Source of the DNA: Lachnospiraceae bacterium
Lineage (GTDB): Bacteria; Bacillota; Clostridia; Oscillospirales; Ruminococcaceae
DNA length: 64,000 nt
Reading direction: 5' to 3'
Assembly: GCA_023664705.1 (NCBI GenBank)
Contig: JAMPFE010000001.1
Location: 194,600 to 258,599 of the forward strand
The notes beneath the pieces were generated by a model that ran no database searches, was not told the DNA's origin, and saw only the letters and a list, made by a program, of their open reading frames with translations. How positions within the stretch are numbered: the first letter of the stretch is position 1; each line of letters begins with the position of its first letter. A program made the translations under genes and the position numbers. Shown piece after piece: positions 49,195 to 56,851 of this stretch.

Positions 49195-49443
49195 ATGATA
49201 AAGACAACGCTGAAAATTGACGGCATGATGTGCGGAATGTGCGAGGCGCATATAAACGACGCTGTACGCGCGGCTTTCAAGGTGAAAAAGGTCTCTTCGT
49301 CACACAAAAAGGGCGTCACCGAGATAATCTCGGAAACGCCCCTCGATGAAAATTCCGTCCGCGAATGTATCGAAAAAACGGGCTACAAGCTGCTGTCCGC
49401 ATGCTCGGAGGAATACGTGAAAAAGGGACTGTTCGGGCGTTAA
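49195..49443 (+). CDS. Small heavy-metal-associated (HMA) domain protein
   Basis: An 82-residue single HMA domain. The metal-binding motif is MMCGMCEAH (Cys at about 13 and 16), close to the usual MxCxxC. Such proteins carry Cu+ or other soft metals, or serve as stand-alone accessory domains of P-type ATPases or iron uptake. It has a consensus promoter with a palindromic operator. AAAGGAG precedes the ATG. Its end overlaps the convergent lysozyme gene by four bases. Confidence 0.88.
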   Translation: MIKTTLKIDGMMCGMCEAHINDAVRAAFKVKKVSSSHKKGVTEIISETPLDENSVRECIEKTGYKLLSACSEEYVKKGLFGR

Positions 49444-50210
49444 CCGTACAAGAGCCTGTTGACCTCGCGCTGGACCTCGTAGTAGTCGTAGCCCGCCGCC
49501 GTGAGCCTGTCATAGCGCTCGTCGCCGTTGCCCCAATCGCCGCGGATGACCTCGAGCGCGACCTCCTTGACCGTTTTCTCGGGCACGGGCGCGCCGCTAG
49601 AATAGCCGTTCAGCCCCGCCGCCTTTATTATCTTCGGGTAGTCGACGTAGCAGTAGTCTAGGTCAACGGCGCCGTTTATGCCGTCGACCTTCCCCGTCGA
49701 GGAGTATTGCCATATGCCGTAATTCCCGCGGTAGTTCAGCGTGGGATTGTATTCCGCGACCCACACGGCATAGCGGCTCGCGACGTCTCGCGAAATGTAG
49801 TGCTGAAGCGGATAGCGCGAGGTATACAGCCCCGCGAAACAGTCGTTCTCTTCAAGTTGGTTGCAGAATATCCGCACGAGATTGCTGCAAAAATCCATGC
49901 CGCGCACGAACTGCGACTGCTCCTCCAAATCATAAAATATCGGGAAATCGAATTTTTTCCCCTTGATAATATCCAGACAAGCCCGCGCCTCCTCGTGAGC
50001 CTGCGCGCCGCTTTCGGCGTAGCTGTACCAGTAAGCCCCGACGTGCAGCCCCGCGTCCGCCGCGCCCCTGTAGTTGCGCTCGAAGTACTTGTCGGGCTCC
50101 GTGCGCGTGCCGAAGCCCGCCCGAATGATGACGAACTTCACGCCGCTCTTCTTTACCTTTTTGAAATCTATGTCCTCCTGCCAAGAGGAAACGTCAATGC
50201 CTTTAGTCAA
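49440..50210 (-). CDS. GH25 lysozyme (muramidase) with Cpl-7-like repeat
   Basis: A 256-residue peptidoglycan hydrolase cutting the MurNAc-GlcNAc bond. GH25 catalytic acids: Asp in GIDVSSWQ near residue 6 and the DxE in IFYDLEEQ near 90. The C-terminal about 45 residues (VALEVIRGDWGNGDERYDRL) match the Cpl-7/CW_7 wall-binding repeat. There is no signal peptide and no phage genes or holin nearby. The start is TTG (50210) after AAGGGGG; no ATG fits. A hairpin directly upstream could hide the ribosome binding site. Confidence 0.9.
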   Translation of the reverse strand: MTKGIDVSSWQEDIDFKKVKKSGVKFVIIRAGFGTRTEPDKYFERNYRGAADAGLHVGAYWYSYAESGAQAHEEARACLDIIKGKKFDFPIFYDLEEQSQFVRGMDFCSNLVRIFCNQLEENDCFAGLYTSRYPLQHYISRDVASRYAVWVAEYNPTLNYRGNYGIWQYSSTGKVDGINGAVDLDYCYVDYPKIIKAAGLNGYSSGAPVPEKTVKEVALEVIRGDWGNGDERYDRLTAAGYDYYEVQREVNRLLYG

Positions 50211-50218
50211 TTAAAAAA

Positions 50219-50255
50219 CCCCCTTACAATGCATTACACTGCATTGTATGCGGGG
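50219..50255 (-). terminator. Hairpin upstream of the lysozyme gene
   Basis: ACAATGCA (50226-50233) / TGCATTGT (50240-50247) with outer CCCC/GGGG pairs. T-runs lie on both sides, so it can act as a terminator in either direction. On the minus strand its last arm contains the GGGGG of the lysozyme ribosome binding site. Confidence 0.6.
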
Positions 50256-50277
50256 CGTTTTTTTCTTGTGAACAAAA

Positions 50278-50299
50278 ATGCGGGACAAAAGCCCCGCAT
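50278..50299 (-). terminator. Terminator after mgsA
   Basis: ATGCGGG / CCCGCAT stem with an 8-base loop; TTTTTGTT follows on the minus strand, 30 bases after the mgsA stop. Confidence 0.8.
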
Positions 50300-50331
50300 C
50301 TTACCTCTTACATCCGAAACTCTTACCTCTA

Positions 50332-50727
50332 TTAGCGCATATATTCTCGCCAATCGAGATCGCCGCGTTCAAGCGCGTGGATAAGCGCCTCCGCTGTGGC
50401 GATGTTCGTCGCGACGGGAATATTGTGCACGTCGCAAAGCCGCAGAATATTGATGTCGTTGGGCTCGTGCGAGCGCGGATTAAGCGGGTCGCGGAAAAAC
50501 ACCAAAAGGTCTATCTCGTTGCAGCTTATGCTCGAAGCGAGCTGCTGGTCTCCCCCCTGAGAGCCGCTCAGAAAGCGCTGAATATGAAGCCCCGTGGCCT
50601 CGGAAACAAGCTTTCCCGTCGTGCCGGTAGCGCAAATGTTGTATCTGCTAAGAATGCCGCAGTAGGCAATACAAAACTGAACCATAAGCTCCTTCTTGGA
50701 ATCGTGAGCAATAAGAGCAATGTTCAT
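50332..50727 (-). CDS. mgsA: Methylglyoxal synthase
   Basis: A 131-residue enzyme converting dihydroxyacetone phosphate to methylglyoxal and phosphate, relieving phosphate limitation in glycolysis. Signature ALIAHDSKKE near residues 4-13, ATGTTG near 33, SGSQGGDQQ near 54 and FFRDPL near 77. GGAGGGG precedes the start. It follows minD by 37 bases, the same neighbourhood as in many Clostridia, where it closes the mre/min cluster. Confidence 0.96.
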   Translation of the reverse strand: MNIALIAHDSKKELMVQFCIAYCGILSRYNICATGTTGKLVSEATGLHIQRFLSGSQGGDQQLASSISCNEIDLLVFFRDPLNPRSHEPNDINILRLCDVHNIPVATNIATAEALIHALERGDLDWREYMR

Positions 50728-50764
50728 TTACCAAACCCCTCCTTGTCCATTGCGGTATGTAATA

Positions 50765-51502
50765 TCAGTCGATCTTGATGGAAAGCGGAACGTCCTGCCC
50801 GTCAATGCGCTTCGCAATGGACGAATACGCCTTAAATCCGCCGCATGTCGGCGGCAGAGCGTCGCCCTTCGCGCCGCATATCTTGATGTTCACGTCCTCG
50901 GGCACAACGCCGATAAGCGGGATACCCACCGCGTCCATAACCTCGTCGAGGTCGTACAGAATATCCTCGTTCTTGAAATTCTCGCTCACCTTATTGATGA
51001 TAAGGCGCTGATTGATGCAGTTCTTCACATACAGGAAGTCGGACAGCATCTGCCCGTCGCGCACACACACGGTGTCGGGCGTAGTTACCATAAGAATAAG
51101 GTCGGCAGCCTTGATAACGCTGAAAACCGAGCTCCCGATACCCGCCGTGTCGACGATTATGTAGTCGAAATGCTCGCGCATCTCCTCGCACACGCCCATT
51201 ATCTTCTCGGGATTGATATCGATAAACGGATTCCTCGTCGCGCACACAAGGGACAAATTCGGCACGCGGTCCACCTTTGTGGTGGCCGTCAGAATATCGA
51301 TCTTCCCCTCAAGATATTCGCCAATATCGTGCTTTACCTTGTCCTTCATACCCAGCATGATGTCTAAGCAGCGCAAGCCGAAATCCAGCTCCACGAGCAG
51401 CGTCTTGTGCCCGAGAGTCGCGAGCCCCGTCGCAACGTTCGCGGAGGTCGTAGACTTGCCCGTGCCCCCCTTGCCTGCCGTAACCGCAATGATCTGTGAC
51501 AT
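50765..51502 (-). CDS. minD: MinD-like septum-site ATPase
   Basis: A 245-residue deviant-Walker ATPase. KGGTGKST near residues 11-18, the second motif near ELDFGLRCLDIMLG, VDTAGIGS near 117, and VTTPDTVCVRD near 137. It is about 20 residues shorter than usual and lacks the basic amphipathic C-terminal membrane helix of MinD. It sits where clostridial minD belongs, but minC and minE are missing. It may be a MinD with altered membrane binding or a related ParA-type positioning ATPase. In the upstream spacer (51503-51600) I see TAAAAT with a poor -35 and a GGCGGC/GCCGCC hairpin. Confidence 0.85.
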   Translation of the reverse strand: MSQIIAVTAGKGGTGKSTTSANVATGLATLGHKTLLVELDFGLRCLDIMLGMKDKVKHDIGEYLEGKIDILTATTKVDRVPNLSLVCATRNPFIDINPEKIMGVCEEMREHFDYIIVDTAGIGSSVFSVIKAADLILMVTTPDTVCVRDGQMLSDFLYVKNCINQRLIINKVSENFKNEDILYDLDEVMDAVGIPLIGVVPEDVNIKICGAKGDALPPTCGGFKAYSSIAKRIDGQDVPLSIKID

Positions 51503-51703
51503 AATATTCCCCTCTCAGCCGCGGCGGCAAAGCGTTTTTCCGAAGCTCCGCCGCCAAGCAACAGTAATAAAAATACTCTATCTACATTTTAGCACAAAAT
51601 CCTCGATATGAAAAGAGTTTTTTTCTATATTAACAAAATTTCGTGAAATTACCGAGTTTTGTGGTATGTTTTTTGTGCATTTTAACGAACAAAAACAATG
51701 AAA

Positions 51704-51736
51704 CGCCGAACGGGATTTTCATCGTCCCGTTCGGCG
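51704..51736 (-). terminator. Terminator of the mre/pbp2 operon
   Basis: A 12-bp stem CGCCGAACGGGA / TCCCGTTCGGCG located 16 bases after the pbp2 stop. The T-run on the minus strand is weak (TTTC). Confidence 0.72.
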
Positions 51737-51751
51737 CAAAAATTTTCGATA

Positions 51752-53827
51752 TTACAGTATGGTTTTCGGCAGCCCCTTCTCGTCGTAGTTGGTGGAAATT
51801 TTCCCCGTAACGTAGGCTTGTATAACGTTCGCCGCGAGGACCTTCGTAAACTCGCCCTTTTCCAGATACAGCCCGAAAGCTATCTCGGGGTCGTCCGCGG
51901 GATAAAAGCCTATCAGCGCGGAGTTGTACACGTCCTCGGCAGCCTGCGGCGTTCCCGTCTTAACGGCAACGTTCTCCTTGCCGACGCCCACGTAGTCGAA
52001 CGGGCTCACCCACCCCGCCCCGTCAATGGTGAAATTCACCTGCGTCGACGCGACGAGCTTCATTCCGTCCCGAATGGCGGCCATATATTTGTCCATATCG
52101 GGCTCCTTCGAGAAATCCTCCGCAACGGCGGGCTCCTTGTCGTACAGCTTCTCTGTAAAATCGTAGTTGTACACGGACTTCACGATATGCGGCTCCAGCC
52201 TCACGCCGTTGTTCGCGATAGTCATCGCCTGCACCGCGAGGTGCATCGGCGTAAGCGCCGTCTCGCACTGCCCTATTCCCGCCTGTATAATATTGCCCTC
52301 ATACCACTCGTAGTTATTTTCCTCGAACAGCTCCATGGAGCTCATCTGCCCGAGGTTCATGTTCAGCTCGAAGCCGAGGTCCTTCCCCACGCCGTATCTC
52401 TCCGCCCAGTACGCCAGCCTGTCGATGCCGAGCCTCCGCGCCGTCTCGTAGAAGAAGATGTTGCAGGAATACTGCAGCGCCGTCCTCACGGGGATAAACC
52501 CGTGAGTTCCAAGACAGGACGGCGTATACCCCGCGTAGTAGTAATACGTCCCCGTGCAGTTTATCGTGTCCGTCGGGGAAATGACCTTCTCCGCCAGCCC
52601 CGCCGTCGCCGTAATGGTCTTGAACGTGGAGCCCGGGCGGTATTCCCCGAACAGCGCCCTGTTCAGCAGCGGTCCGTCCGGGCGGTTCAGCACCTCGTTG
52701 TAGTCCTTCAGCAGGTCGTTGATGTCATAGTTCGGGAAAGTCGCAGCCCCCAGCAGCCCCCCCGTCTTTACGTCCAGCACCACGATAGCCCCCGCCTTGC
52801 AGCCCTTTCCGCGCAGCGTCGCGTCGTAGTAGGTCGTGTAATACGGCGAGTTCAGATATTCAATATGATATTTCAGCGCGTCCTGCAAAAGCGACTGATA
52901 CTCCGCGTCGACCGTCAGCATGACCGATTTCCCCGCCACGGGCTCCTTCGTCACCTCGTCCGTCAGGCTCACGCCGTCGGCGCTTCTCGTTATGGTACGC
53001 ACCCCGCGGATACCCCGGAGCTCGTCCTCAAGCGCCTGCTCCGTCCCGTCCAGCCCGATAACGTCGTTCAGCAAATACCCGCTGTCCTTCAGCACAGCGT
53101 ATTTCTCCGCGGAGATAGCCCCCACGGTGCCCCTCAGATGCGCGGCGATATCCCCGTCGAGGTACTCCCGCTCCCAACTCTCGGTGATGTCCACCCCGGG
53201 CAGCAGCGCGCCGAGCTCCTTAAGCTCCAGCACGGTGTCCTCCCCGATGTCGCCCGCCAGCACAAACTTGGAATTGAGCTGCGAAAAATCCTTGACGACC
53301 ATTTCATACCGCACGCCCGCAATGGCGCGGCGCATTTTCTCGCCGTACTTCTCGTCGATGCCGTACTGGTCGTAAAGCTGATAAACACAGTTCTCCACGG
53401 TCGCGTAGCTCCCTATGTTCAGCCGCTCCTTCAGCGTCTCAACGGCAGCCTCCCGCCCCGCGTCGAACGAATAAGGCTCGCTTCTGCTTATCGGCAGCGA
53501 GTCGTTCCATTCCTCGCCGTTCTTTTCCAGCACGGTCAGCACGCGGTAGATGATCTCGTTCTCCGTGCCCTTTTCCAGCGAGAAAAACTGAAAATTTATG
53601 CTGTAAACTATCTTGTTTGTATTCAGCAGCTTTCCGTTCGCGTCGACGATCTGCCCTCTCGCTGCCTCTATATCCTGCTCGGTAACGGTGCTCTGCTTCG
53701 TCATATTCAGATACCCCGCCCCGTCGACAAGCTGCATCTTCAGCAGCCTCAGCCCGCACAAAAACGAGATAACGATAACGACCGCCGCCATGACCATCGA
53801 CCGAATAAAAGAAGAAATCTTAGACAT
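51752..53827 (-). CDS. mrdA: Penicillin-binding protein 2 (elongasome transpeptidase)
   Basis: A 691-residue class B PBP that cross-links side-wall peptidoglycan. One N-terminal transmembrane helix (about 8-27), a dimerisation domain, then the transpeptidase with SxxK as STFK near 398, SxN as SCN near 454, and KTG as KTGTPQ near 621. ATG 53827 follows GAGGT; the further upstream frame is not needed. Fourth in mreB-mreC-mreD-pbp2. The partner glycosyltransferase rodA is not in this window. Confidence 0.95.
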   Translation of the reverse strand: MSKISSFIRSMVMAAVVIVISFLCGLRLLKMQLVDGAGYLNMTKQSTVTEQDIEAARGQIVDANGKLLNTNKIVYSINFQFFSLEKGTENEIIYRVLTVLEKNGEEWNDSLPISRSEPYSFDAGREAAVETLKERLNIGSYATVENCVYQLYDQYGIDEKYGEKMRRAIAGVRYEMVVKDFSQLNSKFVLAGDIGEDTVLELKELGALLPGVDITESWEREYLDGDIAAHLRGTVGAISAEKYAVLKDSGYLLNDVIGLDGTEQALEDELRGIRGVRTITRSADGVSLTDEVTKEPVAGKSVMLTVDAEYQSLLQDALKYHIEYLNSPYYTTYYDATLRGKGCKAGAIVVLDVKTGGLLGAATFPNYDINDLLKDYNEVLNRPDGPLLNRALFGEYRPGSTFKTITATAGLAEKVISPTDTINCTGTYYYYAGYTPSCLGTHGFIPVRTALQYSCNIFFYETARRLGIDRLAYWAERYGVGKDLGFELNMNLGQMSSMELFEENNYEWYEGNIIQAGIGQCETALTPMHLAVQAMTIANNGVRLEPHIVKSVYNYDFTEKLYDKEPAVAEDFSKEPDMDKYMAAIRDGMKLVASTQVNFTIDGAGWVSPFDYVGVGKENVAVKTGTPQAAEDVYNSALIGFYPADDPEIAFGLYLEKGEFTKVLAANVIQAYVTGKISTNYDEKGLPKTIL

Positions 53828-53870
53828 AACAAACCTCAAAAAAATACGCCGCCGCAGGCGGCGCTCCGAA

Positions 53871-53904
53871 ACTGTCAACTGTCAATTGTACACTGTCAAC
53901 TTTT
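53871..53904. repeat. Solo heptad array related to the palindromic repeats
   Basis: AACTGTC/AACTGTC/AATTGTA/CACTGTC/AACTTTT, period 7, between pbp2 and mreD. Same unit as the right ends at 24302-24336, without the core hairpin. Confidence 0.7.
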
Positions 53905-53926
53905 TCTGCTTCGGCGCAGCCGAAGT

Positions 53927-54532
53927 TTAGTCTTTCTCTTTGAACTCCGACTCCTCCGCGCTCTGCGCGGACTCCTCCAGCCGCCTCTGCTCCTTGGGAC
54001 GCAGCTTGTTCACGATAAGCGTGATAAGGAAATACACGGGTATCGAATAAAACACAGCCCCCCCGTAGGACGGCAGAATAACGCCCGTAAACGAGATAAC
54101 GCTGTCCGCGCCCTCCCACATGCAGTGCAAAAACAGAAAATCCATAGCCGCCATTATCACGGAGACCGCCGCGTTTACGATAAAATGGCTTATAAACGTA
54201 ACCTTTATCCAGAACCTCGACATCAGCGAAATAAGCGGACAAGCGCACAGCAGCCACAGTGAGGAAAACCCCGCCACCGTAACGCCGTTCGCGATGTCCA
54301 GCATAAGCCCGCAGAACACGCCGAAAACGCCCGCCGCAAGGTCTCCCTCGTACATCGCCACGGCGGTCGCCAGCGGTATCAGCAGCAGCGGACAGTATCC
54401 CCGTATCAGCGGATTGCACTCAAAAAGATAAAACACCAGCAGCGCCGCCGCATAAAGCCCCCACCTTGCCGCGCCGCGCAGCATCGCCCTGCGCGAGCGC
54501 GCCTTTCCCGAAACCTTCTTCCTCAGATCCAC
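53927..54532 (-). CDS. mreD: Rod shape-determining protein MreD
   Basis: A 201-residue integral membrane protein with five or six hydrophobic segments. Sequence is weakly conserved, as usual; ANGVTVAGFSSLWLL near 85 and position after mreC support the call. The N-terminus is basic (about 25 residues) and the C-terminus is a charged Glu/Arg-rich cytoplasmic tail. It starts 2 bases after mreC. Confidence 0.85.
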   Translation of the reverse strand: MDLRKKVSGKARSRRAMLRGAARWGLYAAALLVFYLFECNPLIRGYCPLLLIPLATAVAMYEGDLAAGVFGVFCGLMLDIANGVTVAGFSSLWLLCACPLISLMSRFWIKVTFISHFIVNAAVSVIMAAMDFLFLHCMWEGADSVISFTGVILPSYGGAVFYSIPVYFLITLIVNKLRPKEQRRLEESAQSAEESEFKEKD

Positions 54533-54534
54533 GG

Positions 54535-55398
54535 CTACTCTCCGATCTCAAACGGAATACCCTTTCCGTTGAAGTCCGTGATAACGAACGCCATTGTCAC
54601 ACTCTTCACGTCCTCCGCGGGCTGTATAAGCGCGTGCTTTGAGAGCCCGTTCGGGTCGTCGTACACCTCCGTAACGGTGCCGACCATTATATCCGCGGGG
54701 AACAGCCCGCTCTTGCCCGACGTGAAAACAACGTCCCCCTCCTTGATATCCGCGTCCTTAAGTATATCGCTCATCAAACACATTCCCTTTGAGGCGGACT
54801 CTATGTTGTTTTCGATAACGCCCGTGGTCTTGGAGCGCATCGTATACACCCCGACGTTCACCTCGGGGCTGATAATGGTAGTAACTCTCGCGTAGTTCGC
54901 GGCAGTCCTCGTCACTCTCCCGACAAGCCCCACGGAGGTTATCACGGGGTCGTTCTCCGAGATACCCCCGCTCTCCCCGATGTTGACGGTAAAGCCCCCG
55001 TAGATGTCGTTGGCGTTTCTCGCGATAACGTCGCACGGCTCCGAGAATTGATAGTCCTCGTTCTTCTGTTTCAGCTCCAGCATCTCCCGCAGGCGCTCAT
55101 TCTCGGCTTTAAGCTCCTCGTAGTCCATGGTCTGCTTGTACATCTCGCTCAGCTGCGCGGAGAGCTCGTCGTTCTCGGACTTGTACTTGTCCGCGTTCAC
55201 CAGCTTGTCGATAAAGCCCGAGACCCCGTCGGCAATGCCGTTTGCGGCGGAAACGAACGGATAAGTGACCGTGCCGATTATCTGCTCGGGAGCCGTCTCC
55301 TTTCCGAGCGTCACCGCCACATAGGTCATAAGCCCCAGCAGCAGCGCGCCTATGCAGATGAGAATTTTGAATTTAACGCTGTGAAAAAAATCCTTCAT
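54535..55398 (-). CDS. mreC: Cell shape protein MreC
   Basis: A 287-residue bitopic protein. N-terminal transmembrane helix (about 9-28), a coiled coil (about 65-110), then the paired beta-barrel domain with VIARNANDIYGGFTVNIGESGG near 124 and ITSVGLVGRVTRTAANYARV near 151. It scaffolds the elongasome in the extracytoplasmic space. It follows mreB by 33 bases. Confidence 0.94.
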   Translation of the reverse strand: MKDFFHSVKFKILICIGALLLGLMTYVAVTLGKETAPEQIIGTVTYPFVSAANGIADGVSGFIDKLVNADKYKSENDELSAQLSEMYKQTMDYEELKAENERLREMLELKQKNEDYQFSEPCDVIARNANDIYGGFTVNIGESGGISENDPVITSVGLVGRVTRTAANYARVTTIISPEVNVGVYTMRSKTTGVIENNIESASKGMCLMSDILKDADIKEGDVVFTSGKSGLFPADIMVGTVTEVYDDPNGLSKHALIQPAEDVKSVTMAFVITDFNGKGIPFEIGE

Positions 55399-55431
55399 AG
55401 TTCACCGCAAATCATAGTAAAATGTTAAAAA

Positions 55432-56451
55432 TCAGTAAATCATCTCGTCCTCGCTGAGAACGTCCTCGAGCTTGTCGATATTTTCGAGCACCTTGCCCGT
55501 CCCGTCGGCAACGCAGTCGAGCGGTCTCTCGGCAATTTTCACGGGCATGCCCGTCTCCTCGTGAATGAGCTTGTCGAGCCCGCGCAGCAGCGCCCCGCCC
55601 CCCGCGAGCATAATGCCGTTCTCGATAATATCCGCCGCGAGCTCGGGCGGGCACTTTTCAAGCGTGGTCTTGATAGCGTCGATAACGTGCGAAAGCGGCT
55701 CGGAGATAGCCTCCCGAACCTCCTCGGAGGTGATTGTAATGTTCTCGGGCAGCCCGTTGAGCAGATTTCTGCCCTTGATGTCCATAACGGGCTCATTCTC
55801 GTCCGTCTTGAACGCCGAGCCGATGCCGGTCTTGATGTTCTCGGCGGTGCGCTCGCCTATAAGGAGATTGTACTTTTTCTTGATGTAGTTGATGATAGCG
55901 GACTCAAATTCGTCCCCCGCCACTCTCACGGAGCGCGCCGCGACGATGCCGCCCAGCGAGATTATAGCGACCTCGCTCGTGCCGCCGCCAATATCGACGA
56001 TCATGCTGCCCATAGGCTCCGCGACGGGCAGCCCCGCGCCGATAGCCGCCGCCATAGGCTCCTCGATAATGGAAACGCGCTTAGCGCCCGCCTGCTGCGC
56101 CGCCTCTTTAACGGCTCTGCGCTCGACCTCGGTAACGCCCGAGGGAATGCAAATAATAACGCGCGCCTTGCCTCTGCCCTTCAGCGCCTTTTTGATGAAC
56201 TGCTCCAGCATGGTCGAAGTCATGTCAAAATCCGCGATAACGCCGTCCTTAAGCGGTCTCACGGCAACGATAGACCCCGGTGTGCGTCCGATAACGTCCT
56301 TCGCCTCCTGCCCCACATAGCGCACCTGCCCCGCCTTTTTGTCCACGGCAACGACCGAGGGCTCGCGAATGATGATGCCCTTGCCCCTCATATAAACCAG
56401 CGTGTTTGCGGTCCCGAGGTCGATACCGATATCCTTGCTCATTCCAAACAT
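55432..56451 (-). CDS. mreB: Rod shape-determining actin-like protein MreB
   Basis: A 339-residue bacterial actin. Phosphate-1 loop IDLGTANT near residues 9-16, SVVAVDKK near 33, the second phosphate loop VDIGGGTSEVAI near 158-169, and adenosine motif MLAGGGALLRG near 283. The N-terminal amphipathic start MFGMSKDIG is normal. GGAGG precedes the ATG. First gene of mreB-mreC-mreD-pbp2. Confidence 0.97.
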   Translation of the reverse strand: MFGMSKDIGIDLGTANTLVYMRGKGIIIREPSVVAVDKKAGQVRYVGQEAKDVIGRTPGSIVAVRPLKDGVIADFDMTSTMLEQFIKKALKGRGKARVIICIPSGVTEVERRAVKEAAQQAGAKRVSIIEEPMAAAIGAGLPVAEPMGSMIVDIGGGTSEVAIISLGGIVAARSVRVAGDEFESAIINYIKKKYNLLIGERTAENIKTGIGSAFKTDENEPVMDIKGRNLLNGLPENITITSEEVREAISEPLSHVIDAIKTTLEKCPPELAADIIENGIMLAGGGALLRGLDKLIHEETGMPVKIAERPLDCVADGTGKVLENIDKLEDVLSEDEMIY

Positions 56452-56517
56452 TAAATTGTCCTCCGAAAAAATTAGTTATATAAAGTAAATTGCTTCAAGC
56501 ATTATATACCAAGTTAA

Positions 56518-56546
56518 ATTATAACATTATTTTCACCAACTTTCAA
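56518..56546 (-). promoter_or_regulatory. SigmaA promoter of the mre operon
   Basis: Minus strand TTGAAA (56546-56541), 17-base spacer, TATAAT (56523-56518), about 65 bases upstream of mreB. Confidence 0.8.
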
Positions 56547-56651
56547 TATAATATTTATCTTAAATTTTCCGATTTTGGAACGATTTTTTTGGCATTTTAA
56601 CGGAAAGCGGCTCTCCGCATGTCTCAAATTAGTTAGCACCGCAAATCCCAG

Positions 56652-56767
56652 ATTTTAACATAAAATAACAATATTTCCAAATATTTACAGCCCGAAACTG
56701 CAATTAACCGCAAATAACTGCAAAACGGCTGCAAAAAACTGCACGCCGGCTGCAAAAAGCTGCAAGA
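56652..56767. repeat. CTGCAAA-type degenerate tandem repeat, copy 2
   Basis: Same head (ATTTTAACATAAAATAAC, then CCAAATATTTACAGCC) and unit series (ACTGCAAAACGGCTGCAAA) as copy 1 at 241-358, same strand. Together with the promoter and terminator it fills the 400-base gap 56452-56851, in which I see no gene. Confidence 0.78.
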
Positions 56768-56768
56768 A

Positions 56769-56798
56769 AAGGGACAAATCCGCCCCGATTTGTCCCTT
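56769..56798. terminator. Bidirectional terminator after the GH5 gene
   Basis: A 12-bp perfect stem AAGGGACAAATC / GATTTGTCCCTT with a 6-base loop; T-runs flank it on both strands. Confidence 0.83.
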
Positions 56799-56851
56799 TT
56801 TAAAAAAAAATTGCAATTTCCCAGTCAAAAACTTGCAAAAACAGCCGTTTG

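Noticed and set aside
49440..50210. Prophage remnant
   Set aside because: Only a GH25 enzyme is present; no integrase, holin, tail or capsid gene or attachment site was seen around it.
51698..54262. An 854-codon open frame on the + strand opposite pbp2 and mreD
   Set aside because: It is antisense to genes with full PBP catalytic motifs, is rich in Arg/His/Val as expected for a reverse frame of GC-rich code, lacks a ribosome binding site and resembles no family.
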